This document shows, piece by piece, positions 1-5,829 of a stretch of 7,445 bases of DNA. The position numbers were made by a program, and so were the translations under genes. Position 1 is the stretch's first letter. Every line of letters begins with the position of its first letter. This DNA comes from CAINFV01 sp964409235. GTDB taxonomy: Bacteria > Chlamydiota > Chlamydiia > Chlamydiales > FEN-1388. The DNA lies in contig CAYPCN010000037.1 in the NCBI GenBank assembly GCA_964409235.1, forward strand, positions 1 through 7,445, given 5' to 3'. Below the pieces are notes generated by a model. The model searched no databases and was not told the origin of the DNA. It worked only from the letters and a program-made list of their open reading frames with translations.

Positions 1-314
1 CGCGAGCTGGGTTCAGAACGTCGCGAGACAGTTCGGTCCCTATCTGTCGTGGGCGCTGGATACTTGAGAGGAGCTGCTCCTAGTACGAGAGGACCGGAGT
101 GGACGAACCAATGGTGTTTCGGTTGTTCTGCCAAGGGCATAGCCGAGTAGCTACGTTCGGAAAGGATAAGCGTTGAAAGCATCTAAACGCCAAGCCTCCC
201 TCAAGATAAGATATCCCAATGAGACTCCATGAAGACTACATGGTTGATAGGATGGAGGTGGAAGTGCTGTAAGGCATGAAGCTGACCATTACTAATTGTC
301 CATTGGCTTAACTT
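1..314 (+). rRNA. rrl: 23S ribosomal RNA, 3' part (domain VI and end of domain V)
   Basis: This is the 3' end of the large-subunit rRNA; the 5' part lies outside the window. The universally conserved sarcin-ricin loop (AGTACGAGAGGACC) is at 82-95, where elongation factors contact the ribosome. It is preceded by the conserved segment GAACGTCGCGAGACAGTTCG and followed by GGACGAACCAATGGTGTTTCG and GCATCTAAACGCCAAGC. The 3' end is placed at about 314, after GGCTTAACTT, which by analogy with E. coli pairs with the 5' end of 23S. The sequence resembles chlamydial 23S more than proteobacterial or Firmicutes 23S as I recall them. The exact mature 3' end is uncertain by a few bases. Confidence 0.97.
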
Positions 315-336
315 TTCTTTTCTTTGGAAAAGAAAA
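313..336 (+). other. AT-rich hairpin at the 23S 3' boundary
   Basis: TTTTCTTTT (313-321) and AAAAGAAAA (328-336) are a perfect 9-bp inverted repeat with a 6-nt loop, placed just at the predicted mature 23S end. No U tract follows, so it is not an intrinsic terminator. A role in 23S 3' processing is inferred from position only. Confidence 0.5.
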
Positions 337-371
337 TATGAATACAAGTTTTATGAGCTAATTCACTTTGT

Positions 372-490
372 CTGGAAGACTTTTAAGCGTCTTTCATACT
401 TATGTGACGTACCTGTTCAACGTCACCTCCAGTTTGGAGGAGAGAGAGTGAGCAAGGTAGTATGTGATGACTGTGCAATCGGGCACCTTG
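372..490 (+). other. 23S-5S spacer with tandem hairpins
   Basis: The spacer between 23S and 5S contains consecutive short stems. GGAAGAC (374-380) pairs with GTCTTTC (389-395), including one G-U. GTGACGT (404-410) pairs perfectly with ACGTCAC (420-426). CCTCCA (426-431) pairs with TGGAGG (435-440) around a 3-nt loop, sharing base 426 with the previous stem. CAAGGT (453-458) can pair with ACCTTG (485-490). No tRNA is present. Such structure suits RNase processing of the rRNA precursor, but no specific cleavage site can be read from the sequence. Confidence 0.5.
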
Positions 491-497
491 ACATTTT

Positions 498-613
498 TCT
501 TGGTGGCTATTGAGAAGTGGAAACACCTGATCCCATTCCGAACTCAGAAGTTAAGCACTTCTTCGCCGATGGTACTATACGCAAGAGTATGGGAGAGTAG
601 GGCGCCGCCAAGG
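498..613 (+). rRNA. rrf: 5S ribosomal RNA
   Basis: This is a complete 5S gene of about 116 nt. The 5' strand TCTTGGTGGC (498-507) pairs with GCCGCCAAGG near 604-613 to form helix I. Between them are the conserved 5S elements AACACCTGATCCCATTCCGA and ACTCAGAAGTTAAGC, and the late GGGAGAGTAGG segment. It follows 23S by about 180 nt and is directly followed by an intrinsic terminator, so it is the last gene of the rRNA operon. The ends are set by helix I and may be off by one or two bases. Confidence 0.97.
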
Positions 614-622
614 TTTTCTTTT

Positions 623-655
623 GGCATCCAAGCTTCGGTTTGGATGCCTTTTTTT
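623..655 (+). terminator. Intrinsic terminator of the rRNA operon
   Basis: GGCATCCAAGC (623-633) and GTTTGGATGCC (638-648) form an 11-bp stem with one G-U, capped by a UUCG tetraloop closed by C-G, and followed by seven T (649-655). It lies ten bases after 5S. On the opposite strand the stem is followed by AAAAG rather than a U run, so it should act in one direction only and would not terminate the convergent acs transcript. Confidence 0.95.
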
Positions 656-757
656 ATGCCTACCTTTTTCCACTATACATTCGCAAAGCGTTGCGCGCGA
701 CAAGCCGGTTGTATCCCAGGCTAGTGAAGCAACATGAGACAATTCCTGTTGTACTCT

Positions 758-2749
758 TTAAGAGCCTCGTATAGCGAGACGGAGTTCGTCTATTAACTCT
801 GGGTTAATCAGGGTGGACGTCTCGGAAATGGGTTCTTGCAGCAGAATGTTTCTGAGTAAGCGGCGCATGATTTTCCCAGAGCGTGTTTTGGGAAGATCTG
901 GAACGAAGATGACGAGGTCTGGCACGGCGATGGGGCCTAATGCCGTTTTCATGTGATCTTTGATATCAGAGGTCTGGACGTTGTTTTCTCCAACGACAAA
1001 GAGCGCGATTGCGCTGCCCTTGACCGGATCTGGAATGGCGATGGCAGCTGACTCAAAAACGGCTGGTAGAGCGTTGGCTGCAGCTTCAATTTCTGCTGTT
1101 CCTAAACGGTGGCCAGAGACCTTAATGACGTCGTCAGCTCTCCCAACAATCCAAATATGCCCATCAGCATCTTTGTACGCCTCGTCACCAGTAAAGAAGT
1201 AGCCAGGGAACCGCTGTAAATATTCCTTGGTGAATCGTTCGTGGTCTTGAAAAATCGTTCGCATCATGCCAGGCCATGGATGGGAGATGCACAAGAGTCC
1301 CTTTTCTCCGGGAGCCGTTTCTGACCCATCGTCGTGCAGAATTTTTGGCTGTATCGAAAAGAGAGGGCCTGTGCAGGAACCTGGCTTTGGCTGTGTCACC
1401 CCAGCAATAGGCGAGAGGAGATATCCTCCGGTCTCGGTTTGCCAATATGTATCGACGATGGGGCATCGCGACTTCCCAACGTGTTGATAAAACCAGTGCC
1501 ACGTCGTTGGGTCGATGGCCTCGCCAACAGTTCCAAGGACTCGCAAGCTGTCGAATCGGTAGCGAGATGTGTACGTATCTTTGTACGATGAGAGTTGCCG
1601 AAGGAGGGTAGGGGATGTGTAAAAGTGGGAAACCTTATATTGCTCGATTAACGCATATAGCCTATCTGGCTCTGGGTAGGTATAGACACCTTCGTACAAG
1701 AGGACAGTCGTGCCAAGCGCAAATGGCGCGTACGTCAGGTACGAATGGCCGGTGATCCAGCCAATATCTGCCGTGCACAGCCACACTTCGCGCTCTGACG
1801 CTGGCGCTTGAAACAGAAGTCCGCGAATTCCCCATGCGTGCTTCATGGTCGACATCGCATACAGCAAATATCCGGCCGTACTATGAAGAATGCCCTTGGG
1901 CTTCCCAGTGGTTCCACTGGTGTACAGAAGGAAAAGAGGGTCTTCGGCGTCCATGGACTCAGGAGCGCATTCAGGCGACACGGCAGGCACATGCTCATTC
2001 CACAGGCGATCCTTATCGCTGACTGCAGAGGAGAGGCCGAGATTGTTGTAGGTGATGATGTTCGCCACAGTGGGATGCGCGACAAACTCGTTGGATAGCG
2101 CGTCTCGCAACAGAAATTGTTTTCCTCTCCGTCGCCCTCCGTCTGCGGTTACGATGACATGGCATTCGGCATTCAAAAACCGCTCTTCTGCATTTTTTGC
2201 GGAAAAGCCGGAAAACACGACCACGGCAACAGCGCCGAGCTTCGCGCAGGCAAACTGGGTGACCAGCGCTTCAGGTACCATGGGCATCCAGATTCCAACG
2301 CGGCTGCCCCGTCGTACGCCACACTGTTTGAGATAGTTCGCGCATTGAGAGACGTATTGGGACAGCTCTCGGTAGGTAAAGGAGCGCGTTAAAGGAGTAT
2401 GAGGAGCGTCTTCCTCGCTGACCCAGATCAAGGCCGTTTCGTCCCCATGTTGCTGGACCCAGCGATCAACGCACACAGTGGTAGCGTTTAGTTGACCTTG
2501 TTTAAACCAGGTGCCTACAAAATCGTCTTCGCTGGACCTCTCCCATACTGTAACATACGGTTTGACCCATGGGATCATTTGTGCTTGGGAATCCCAAAAA
2601 GGTTCTCTATGTTCTACCGAATAATTCCAGAGTTTTTCATATTCCTCTCTCGAAGAAACAGAGGGAATAACGGTGCTCGCGTAGGAAGATCTTCCTTGGG
2701 AGCGTTGTTGTATATTAGGTCCGAGGTGATGCATATTCATCCCGTACAT
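758..2749 (-). CDS. acs: Acetyl-coenzyme A synthetase (AMP-forming)
   Basis: This is a cytoplasmic enzyme of the ANL adenylate-forming superfamily that converts acetate, ATP and CoA to acetyl-CoA, AMP and PPi. At 663 residues it is close to the family's usual length (E. coli about 652). The N-terminal ACS domain is followed by the ATP loop YTSGTTGKPKG (276-286), WITGHSY (331-337), the VGE segment (408-410), YWQTETGG (435-442), GDEAYKDADG (521-530), the hinge GRADD (536-540), VSGHRLGTAEIE (544-555) and KTRSGKIMRR (621-630). K626 is the catalytic lysine, which is the acetylation target in other bacteria. Acetate-pocket residues known from Salmonella Acs (V/I-T, V, W) correspond to I332, T333, V408 and W436, favouring acetate over longer acids. 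The usual FGGFSP reads FSGFSA here (179-184). The chosen start has no clear Shine-Dalgarno; M6 (ATG at 2734), with GGGA five bases upstream, is an alternative. The gene is convergent with the rRNA operon and lies downstream of the MBL hydrolase. No terminator is visible before the rRNA operon. Confidence 0.95.
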   Translation of the reverse strand: MYGMNMHHLGPNIQQRSQGRSSYASTVIPSVSSREEYEKLWNYSVEHREPFWDSQAQMIPWVKPYVTVWERSSEDDFVGTWFKQGQLNATTVCVDRWVQQHGDETALIWVSEEDAPHTPLTRSFTYRELSQYVSQCANYLKQCGVRRGSRVGIWMPMVPEALVTQFACAKLGAVAVVVFSGFSAKNAEERFLNAECHVIVTADGGRRRGKQFLLRDALSNEFVAHPTVANIITYNNLGLSSAVSDKDRLWNEHVPAVSPECAPESMDAEDPLFLLYTSGTTGKPKGILHSTAGYLLYAMSTMKHAWGIRGLLFQAPASEREVWLCTADIGWITGHSYLTYAPFALGTTVLLYEGVYTYPEPDRLYALIEQYKVSHFYTSPTLLRQLSSYKDTYTSRYRFDSLRVLGTVGEAIDPTTWHWFYQHVGKSRCPIVDTYWQTETGGYLLSPIAGVTQPKPGSCTGPLFSIQPKILHDDGSETAPGEKGLLCISHPWPGMMRTIFQDHERFTKEYLQRFPGYFFTGDEAYKDADGHIWIVGRADDVIKVSGHRLGTAEIEAAANALPAVFESAAIAIPDPVKGSAIALFVVGENNVQTSDIKDHMKTALGPIAVPDLVIFVPDLPKTRSGKIMRRLLRNILLQEPISETSTLINPELIDELRLAIRGS

Positions 2750-2799
2750 TTTTAAAACACAACTATGATATCGCGTTATGGCATTTTAACGGAATGTCG

Positions 2800-2898
2800 C
2801 TGACTCAGAGCCATTTGCGATGTGCCTTTTGGAAGATAGAGTAGGATCTTTTTGGCGGAACCTACCCAAAAATCCCCCATCGCCAATGGCTCAGTCAG
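2800..2898. repeat. 99-bp nested inverted repeat between the hydrolase and acs genes
   Basis: The outer arms are 2800-2822 (CTGACT, CA, GAGCCATT, T, GCGATG) and 2878-2898 (CATCGC, C, AATGGCTC, AGTCAG). They give 20 pairs with one mismatch and a 2-nt bulge. Nested inside, GGATCTTTTTGG (2844-2855) pairs with CCAAAAATCC (2866-2875), giving 10 pairs, a 2-nt bulge and a 10-nt loop. An alternative inner pairing is TTTTGG (2827-2832) with CCAAAA (2866-2871), continued by GTAGG (2841-2845) with CCTAC (2861-2865). The right arm includes the last codon and TGA stop of the hydrolase gene. No T tract follows on either strand, so it is not a standard intrinsic terminator. It could be a 3' stabilising structure, an attenuator in an mRNA continuing into acs, or a remnant miniature element. 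No target-site duplication is visible. Confidence 0.75.
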
Positions 2899-4657
2899 GA
2901 GCAGAAAAACGCGCGCCAATTTTGGGTACGTAGACGGTGCACTCGAACAGCTCCCCAATTTGTTGGGGCGTGAGGCCTTGTTCACTCTCTCCGACGATGA
3001 GGTGGGTTCCCTCTTCGCGGGCCAGTTCAAGGAGCAGCTCTTTTTCGTAGGACTTCAATGTGTCGCTCGTAGCGAGCTCCTCCCAGCTGTCATGGGTGCG
3101 GAGCCAGGCAAGGACGCGACCAACGCTCGCATCCGTGTCATCAAAGTGAAGATTTCCGAGTTTATACGTCTTTGTATGCATATAGACAGTGAATAAGCGT
3201 GAACACGCAGCTCGCAGCTCTTCAAAGGTGGGGGGTGTCCCTCGTTGGGCTCGCAACGCTCGATAGACCTTTCCCACCATCAAATGGAGGTGCATAGCAA
3301 GCCCGTCGCACGATGCCTGATGGGAGCTGATATTCAAGGAGCGAACTTCATCGGGTCCCCCCGGCTGGAAGTTATACCGAATGGCAAAGGTATCGCGGAG
3401 AGCTTCGGTATGCTCTGCGTCGAGTCGTGCGGTATCACCAGCAAAGTAAATATCGCCATCAAGGCCGTGGGATTGAATGACATAGCCATTAAAGAGCGAT
3501 GTTCGTGCGGACTGCTGGTAATTCCCTGAGCCGTGGTTGGAGGGGACTCCGCATATGCCGACCTGGTAGGTCTTCCCATCAGTATCGCGGATCTGCACGT
3601 CGATCTTCTCAAGCCACCCGAGTTCTACAACTCGCGAAAACCCCATCGAACGGAGGCGCTCTCCATCTCCTGTTGGGACGACGATCAATGGGTCAAACTG
3701 GACGAGCTTATTCAGGGCTTCTGGCGAAAGGTGATCTTGGTGGTTGTGGGACAGCAAGCAGATGTGGATAGGAGGACATTGTTCAAGGAGGCGGGCAGGA
3801 GCGGTCATCCTTGGGTAGAGGAGGGTGTTGAGGTCTCCCTCAATAGGATCTGTGATGATATTGACGCGAGAATAGCTCCCCTCTTCTACGCGAATAGGAA
3901 CTGAAAAGAGGCAGGTAGCATGTCCAATCCAATACGAAGAGAATCGTTGGGCATCGGCATTGGCAAGCGACATGGGAACGGCGTTCTTCTCGTAGATTTC
4001 TTCGTCGGTTTCGTTGTTCCTGAAGTAGTGCACCTGATTCAGATAGGGAAGCGTAGCACCAAACAGCCGTGCTACCGCTTGAATGATTCGTACCGCGACG
4101 CTGGCCAGCCGTTCGAGTTGCGTGAGCAGCCCAGTATGCGCCATCTGCGCGAGGCTGGTGAGGAAGTGAAATGGCTCGTGGTAGAAATAGGCGCCATGGA
4201 CGATGTTGGGGCCCCGCGTCTTCCCAATGGAGTATGGACCTCGGGCCACGCGGGCTAATCCCACAGCACACCCCTTGATAGTGTCAGGGAGATGGAACTG
4301 AAATGGACGTGCAGCGACTGCATTGATGAGTGGATTGCGAGTTGGCCGCTCTTTGGCTGCTTCAAATAATTGTTGTACTCTGAGAGCAGAAAGACACCAC
4401 GTATGAATCTCTGGCACATTGACGTGATCTGGGTGTAATTCAAGCATCTGCTGCGCCAAGGCCAGCGCTTCATCGATCTTATGCGCGATCGTGGGGAGAT
4501 CTGCAACCGAGATCTTCCTGGTAAAAGCCGCTGATATCCAATCGATACACAACAGGCTTCCATCGCTGTGGTCCACGTACAGTCCATTGGTCGTGGCTGC
4601 TGCTTCACAGATAGTATTCAATGTTTTTGTAAATGCGCAGTCAAAGAGTGTCGTCAT
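2891..4657 (-). CDS. MBL-fold metallohydrolase, NAPE-PLD/UlaG-like, with long N-terminal domain
   Basis: This 588-residue protein has a C-terminal metallo-beta-lactamase fold that resembles N-acylphosphatidylethanolamine phospholipase D. Visible motifs are YWIGHAT (242-248), the metal motif SHNHQDHLS (303-311, with H304, H306, D308 and H309), PSNH (H375), FAGDT (D408) and YMHTKTYKL (H494). These seven correspond in order and approximate spacing to the dinuclear zinc ligands of mammalian NAPE-PLD. The last interval, D408 to H494, is about 27 residues longer than I recall for NAPE-PLD. Residues 1-240 are mostly helical, have no signal peptide and were not recognised. A moderately hydrophobic stretch lies near 163-207, with no clear membrane span. 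A hydrolase acting on a phosphodiester or lipid is likely by family, but the substrate is unknown. The start is supported by GAGGG six bases upstream. An inverted repeat overlaps that ribosome-binding site, and the stop codon lies inside the 99-bp inverted repeat. Confidence 0.85.
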   Translation of the reverse strand: MTTLFDCAFTKTLNTICEAAATTNGLYVDHSDGSLLCIDWISAAFTRKISVADLPTIAHKIDEALALAQQMLELHPDHVNVPEIHTWCLSALRVQQLFEAAKERPTRNPLINAVAARPFQFHLPDTIKGCAVGLARVARGPYSIGKTRGPNIVHGAYFYHEPFHFLTSLAQMAHTGLLTQLERLASVAVRIIQAVARLFGATLPYLNQVHYFRNNETDEEIYEKNAVPMSLANADAQRFSSYWIGHATCLFSVPIRVEEGSYSRVNIITDPIEGDLNTLLYPRMTAPARLLEQCPPIHICLLSHNHQDHLSPEALNKLVQFDPLIVVPTGDGERLRSMGFSRVVELGWLEKIDVQIRDTDGKTYQVGICGVPSNHGSGNYQQSARTSLFNGYVIQSHGLDGDIYFAGDTARLDAEHTEALRDTFAIRYNFQPGGPDEVRSLNISSHQASCDGLAMHLHLMVGKVYRALRAQRGTPPTFEELRAACSRLFTVYMHTKTYKLGNLHFDDTDASVGRVLAWLRTHDSWEELATSDTLKSYEKELLLELAREEGTHLIVGESEQGLTPQQIGELFECTVYVPKIGARFSAPD

Positions 4658-4663
4658 TGTTTG

Positions 4664-4715
4664 CCCTCAAACGTTATGATCGGAAACTTTGCGCGGGCAT
4701 GATCATAGATTTGAG
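4664..4715 (-). promoter_or_regulatory. Ribosome-binding site within an inverted repeat upstream of the hydrolase gene
   Basis: On the - strand GAGGG (4668-4664) lies six bases before the ATG at 4657 and fixes the start. It overlaps one arm of an inverted repeat. On the + strand, CTCAAA (4666-4671) and TATGATC (4675-4681) match GATCATA (4701-4707) and TTTGAG (4710-4715). That is 13 pairs, with internal loops of 3 and 2 nt and a 19-nt loop. In mRNA that starts upstream, for example reading through from rnhC, the stem would cover GAG of the Shine-Dalgarno. In DNA the same arms could be an operator. Which of the two applies cannot be told from sequence. Confidence 0.55.
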
Positions 4716-4730
4716 TATTAAACACATTAA
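4702..4730 (-). promoter_or_regulatory. Candidate sigma70-type promoter for the hydrolase gene
   Basis: Read on the - strand, TTAATG (4730-4725) and TATGAT (4707-4702) are separated by 17 bases. The -10 matches consensus at five of six positions, the -35 at only three. The -10 lies inside the inverted repeat, so a regulator bound there would block it. An alternative -10, TTTAAT (4722-4717), has no good -35 but would start the transcript at the beginning of the stem. Confidence 0.25.
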
Positions 4731-4791
4731 GATTCGTCGCTATCTACGACCCTTTTGCGATCCAGGGCGGAGATGGCGTCGAAAGCGTGCC

Positions 4792-5691
4792 TTACGACTC
4801 AACGTCGCGCGTGATCTTAAAGTGCATTTTTGCGATGTCGCGAAGAATTTCTTTCCCATATTTTTTGACGAGATTCTTCGCGATAGTCGTGACATGATGG
4901 GCAGCGCCTTTGGGGAGATCAGTGTGAACGACACGTCCCGTCTCTTCAAGGCCTTCGAGGAAGGCCCACCGGGCGACGATCGATGCGGCGGCAACGACGA
5001 TATCCGCTTCTCCCCGAACCCTCTGCTCAAGGGAGATAGATATTTTCTTTTTGAGAAGGGCTTTCTCGACGACTTTTTCATGGGCAAACTTATCGATGAT
5101 TGCCAGTGGTGCTTTGGTATGTGCTGCCAGCTGTTCGATGACCGTGGCGTGGCACCAGGCGAGAAGGGCGTTGAGGTTGTGAAATGAGGCGTACAGCTCG
5201 TTATACTTTTGGGGCCGCAGTCGAATGATATAGTTGGGAACGGCCTTGACGATCTCCTTGGCCATCGCTCGGACCTGATTGTCGGAGAGCGTTTTCGAAT
5301 CGCGGACGCCGAGCTTGAGCAACACGGGAAACACCGTCTCATCGGCCATCACGCCGGCGACGCACAAGGGTCCGAAATAATCGCCCTTTCCTGCTTCATC
5401 CACTCCGATGCGGGCGCGTCGATCAAGCGACTCCATGGCGAGCTGTTCTTTATAGGTGTATTCAGGAGCAAGGAGGACTTCTGGTTCGAGGTAGAACTCG
5501 ATGAACTCCCGCATGTTCTTCCCTTGAACCGTGAGCTTGAGAGAGGTGTAGAGCGTGCAGGTGATGCCTTGCTTCTTGGCCTGGAAAATCGTATGAGGAG
5601 GCGCTGCCATGTCAAAGCCTTGATGCGGAAGGTCTGTGCGGAGTTTTTCGACCATCGATGATGTAATCGTTGTCACAAAGATATCGGCCAT
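4792..5691 (-). CDS. rnhC: Ribonuclease HIII
   Basis: This enzyme cleaves the RNA strand of RNA-DNA hybrids in the cytoplasm, during removal of primers, R-loops and misincorporated RNA. The 299-residue length is very close to chlamydial RNase HIII, about 300. An N-terminal TBP-like substrate-binding domain (about 1-70, with TIFQAKKQGITCTLYTS at 34-50 and QGKN at 56-59) marks it as HIII rather than HII. The catalytic domain has IGVDEAGKGDYFGPL (95-109, D98 and E99), DSK (131-133), IIDKFA (198-203, D200) and RGEAD (226-230, E228), which together form the DEDE set of this type. VAAASIVAR (233-241) and the AKMHFK segment near the C-terminus are also typical. The frame is open 19 codons further upstream to an ATG at 5748. 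The start at 5691 is preferred because GAGGG lies five bases before it, similarity begins there, and a candidate promoter occupies the upstream extension. Chlamydial genomes often label this gene rnhB. Confidence 0.95.
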   Translation of the reverse strand: MADIFVTTITSSMVEKLRTDLPHQGFDMAAPPHTIFQAKKQGITCTLYTSLKLTVQGKNMREFIEFYLEPEVLLAPEYTYKEQLAMESLDRRARIGVDEAGKGDYFGPLCVAGVMADETVFPVLLKLGVRDSKTLSDNQVRAMAKEIVKAVPNYIIRLRPQKYNELYASFHNLNALLAWCHATVIEQLAAHTKAPLAIIDKFAHEKVVEKALLKKKISISLEQRVRGEADIVVAAASIVARWAFLEGLEETGRVVHTDLPKGAAHHVTTIAKNLVKKYGKEILRDIAKMHFKITRDVES

Positions 5692-5696
5692 AGCCG

Positions 5697-5701
5697 CCCT
5701 C
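5697..5701 (-). promoter_or_regulatory. Ribosome-binding site deciding the rnhC start
   Basis: On the - strand GAGGG (5701-5697) is followed by five bases and the ATG at 5691. The in-frame upstream ATG at 5748 has no comparable purine run, so this site supports the shorter 299-residue protein. Confidence 0.7.
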
Positions 5702-5719
5702 GCTTTCTGTTTTGCTCCG

Positions 5720-5748
5720 AGCATACGGTTGAAAAAGAATGCACGCAA
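5720..5748 (-). promoter_or_regulatory. Candidate rnhC promoter
   Basis: Read on the - strand, TTGCGT (5748-5743) and TATGCT (5725-5720) are separated by 17 bases. Each keeps the most conserved positions of the sigma70-type hexamers. Transcription would start near 5713, about 20 bases before the rnhC ATG, leaving room for the GAGGG site. The -35 is one base from the -35 of the divergent promoter candidate. Confidence 0.4.
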
Positions 5749-5749
5749 T

Positions 5750-5779
5750 TTGTGTTTTTGCGTTAAAAAGAGGTATACT
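5750..5779 (+). promoter_or_regulatory. Candidate promoter of the small ORF and repeat-protein unit
   Basis: TTGTGT (5750-5755) and TATACT (5774-5779) are separated by 18 bases in an AT-rich stretch. The expected start near 5786 gives a 5' leader of about 45 nt before the small ORF. That leader holds a small hairpin, CATCG (5797-5801) with CGATG (5805-5809) around a 3-nt loop. The promoter is back-to-back with the rnhC promoter candidate. Confidence 0.45.
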
Positions 5780-5816
5780 CACTACCAGTTCCCGACCATC
5801 GATCCGATGCGAAAAC

Positions 5817-5821
5817 AAGGA
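5817..5821 (+). promoter_or_regulatory. Shine-Dalgarno of the 46-codon ORF
   Basis: AAGGA is followed by eight bases and the ATG at 5830. The downstream gene start at 5967 has no such site, which suggests that this is the main ribosome entry point for both reading frames. Confidence 0.55.
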
Positions 5822-5829
5822 ACTGTTGC

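Noticed and set aside
682..695. CGCAA/TTGCG hairpin, considered as the acs terminator.
   Set aside because: The stem is only 5 bp and no U tract follows on the - strand; the nearby CAACA/TGTTG pair (about 731-752) is equally weak.
464..724. An 86-codon + strand reading frame across the spacer, 5S rRNA and terminator.
   Set aside because: It lies over the complete 5S gene and its terminator, has no protein-like features, and is explained by chance openness in RNA genes.
2800..2898. Interpretation of the 99-bp inverted repeat as an intrinsic terminator.
   Set aside because: Neither the outer nor the inner stem is followed by a T run on either strand, so only the repeat itself is reported.
3840..4271. 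A 143-codon - strand frame, and the + strand frame 3533-3904.
   Set aside because: Both fall within the hydrolase gene, including its metal-binding region, and show low-complexity composition typical of shadow frames.
4740..5342. A 200-codon - strand frame rich in Ser, Arg and Pro.
   Set aside because: It overlaps rnhC in another frame; rnhC has all catalytic motifs and a proper start, so this is a shadow.
5649..5803. Direct repeat CGACCATCGAT at 5649-5659 and 5793-5803.
   Set aside because: Only 11 bases; one copy lies within rnhC coding sequence and there is no third copy or palindromic partner, so chance is a fair explanation.
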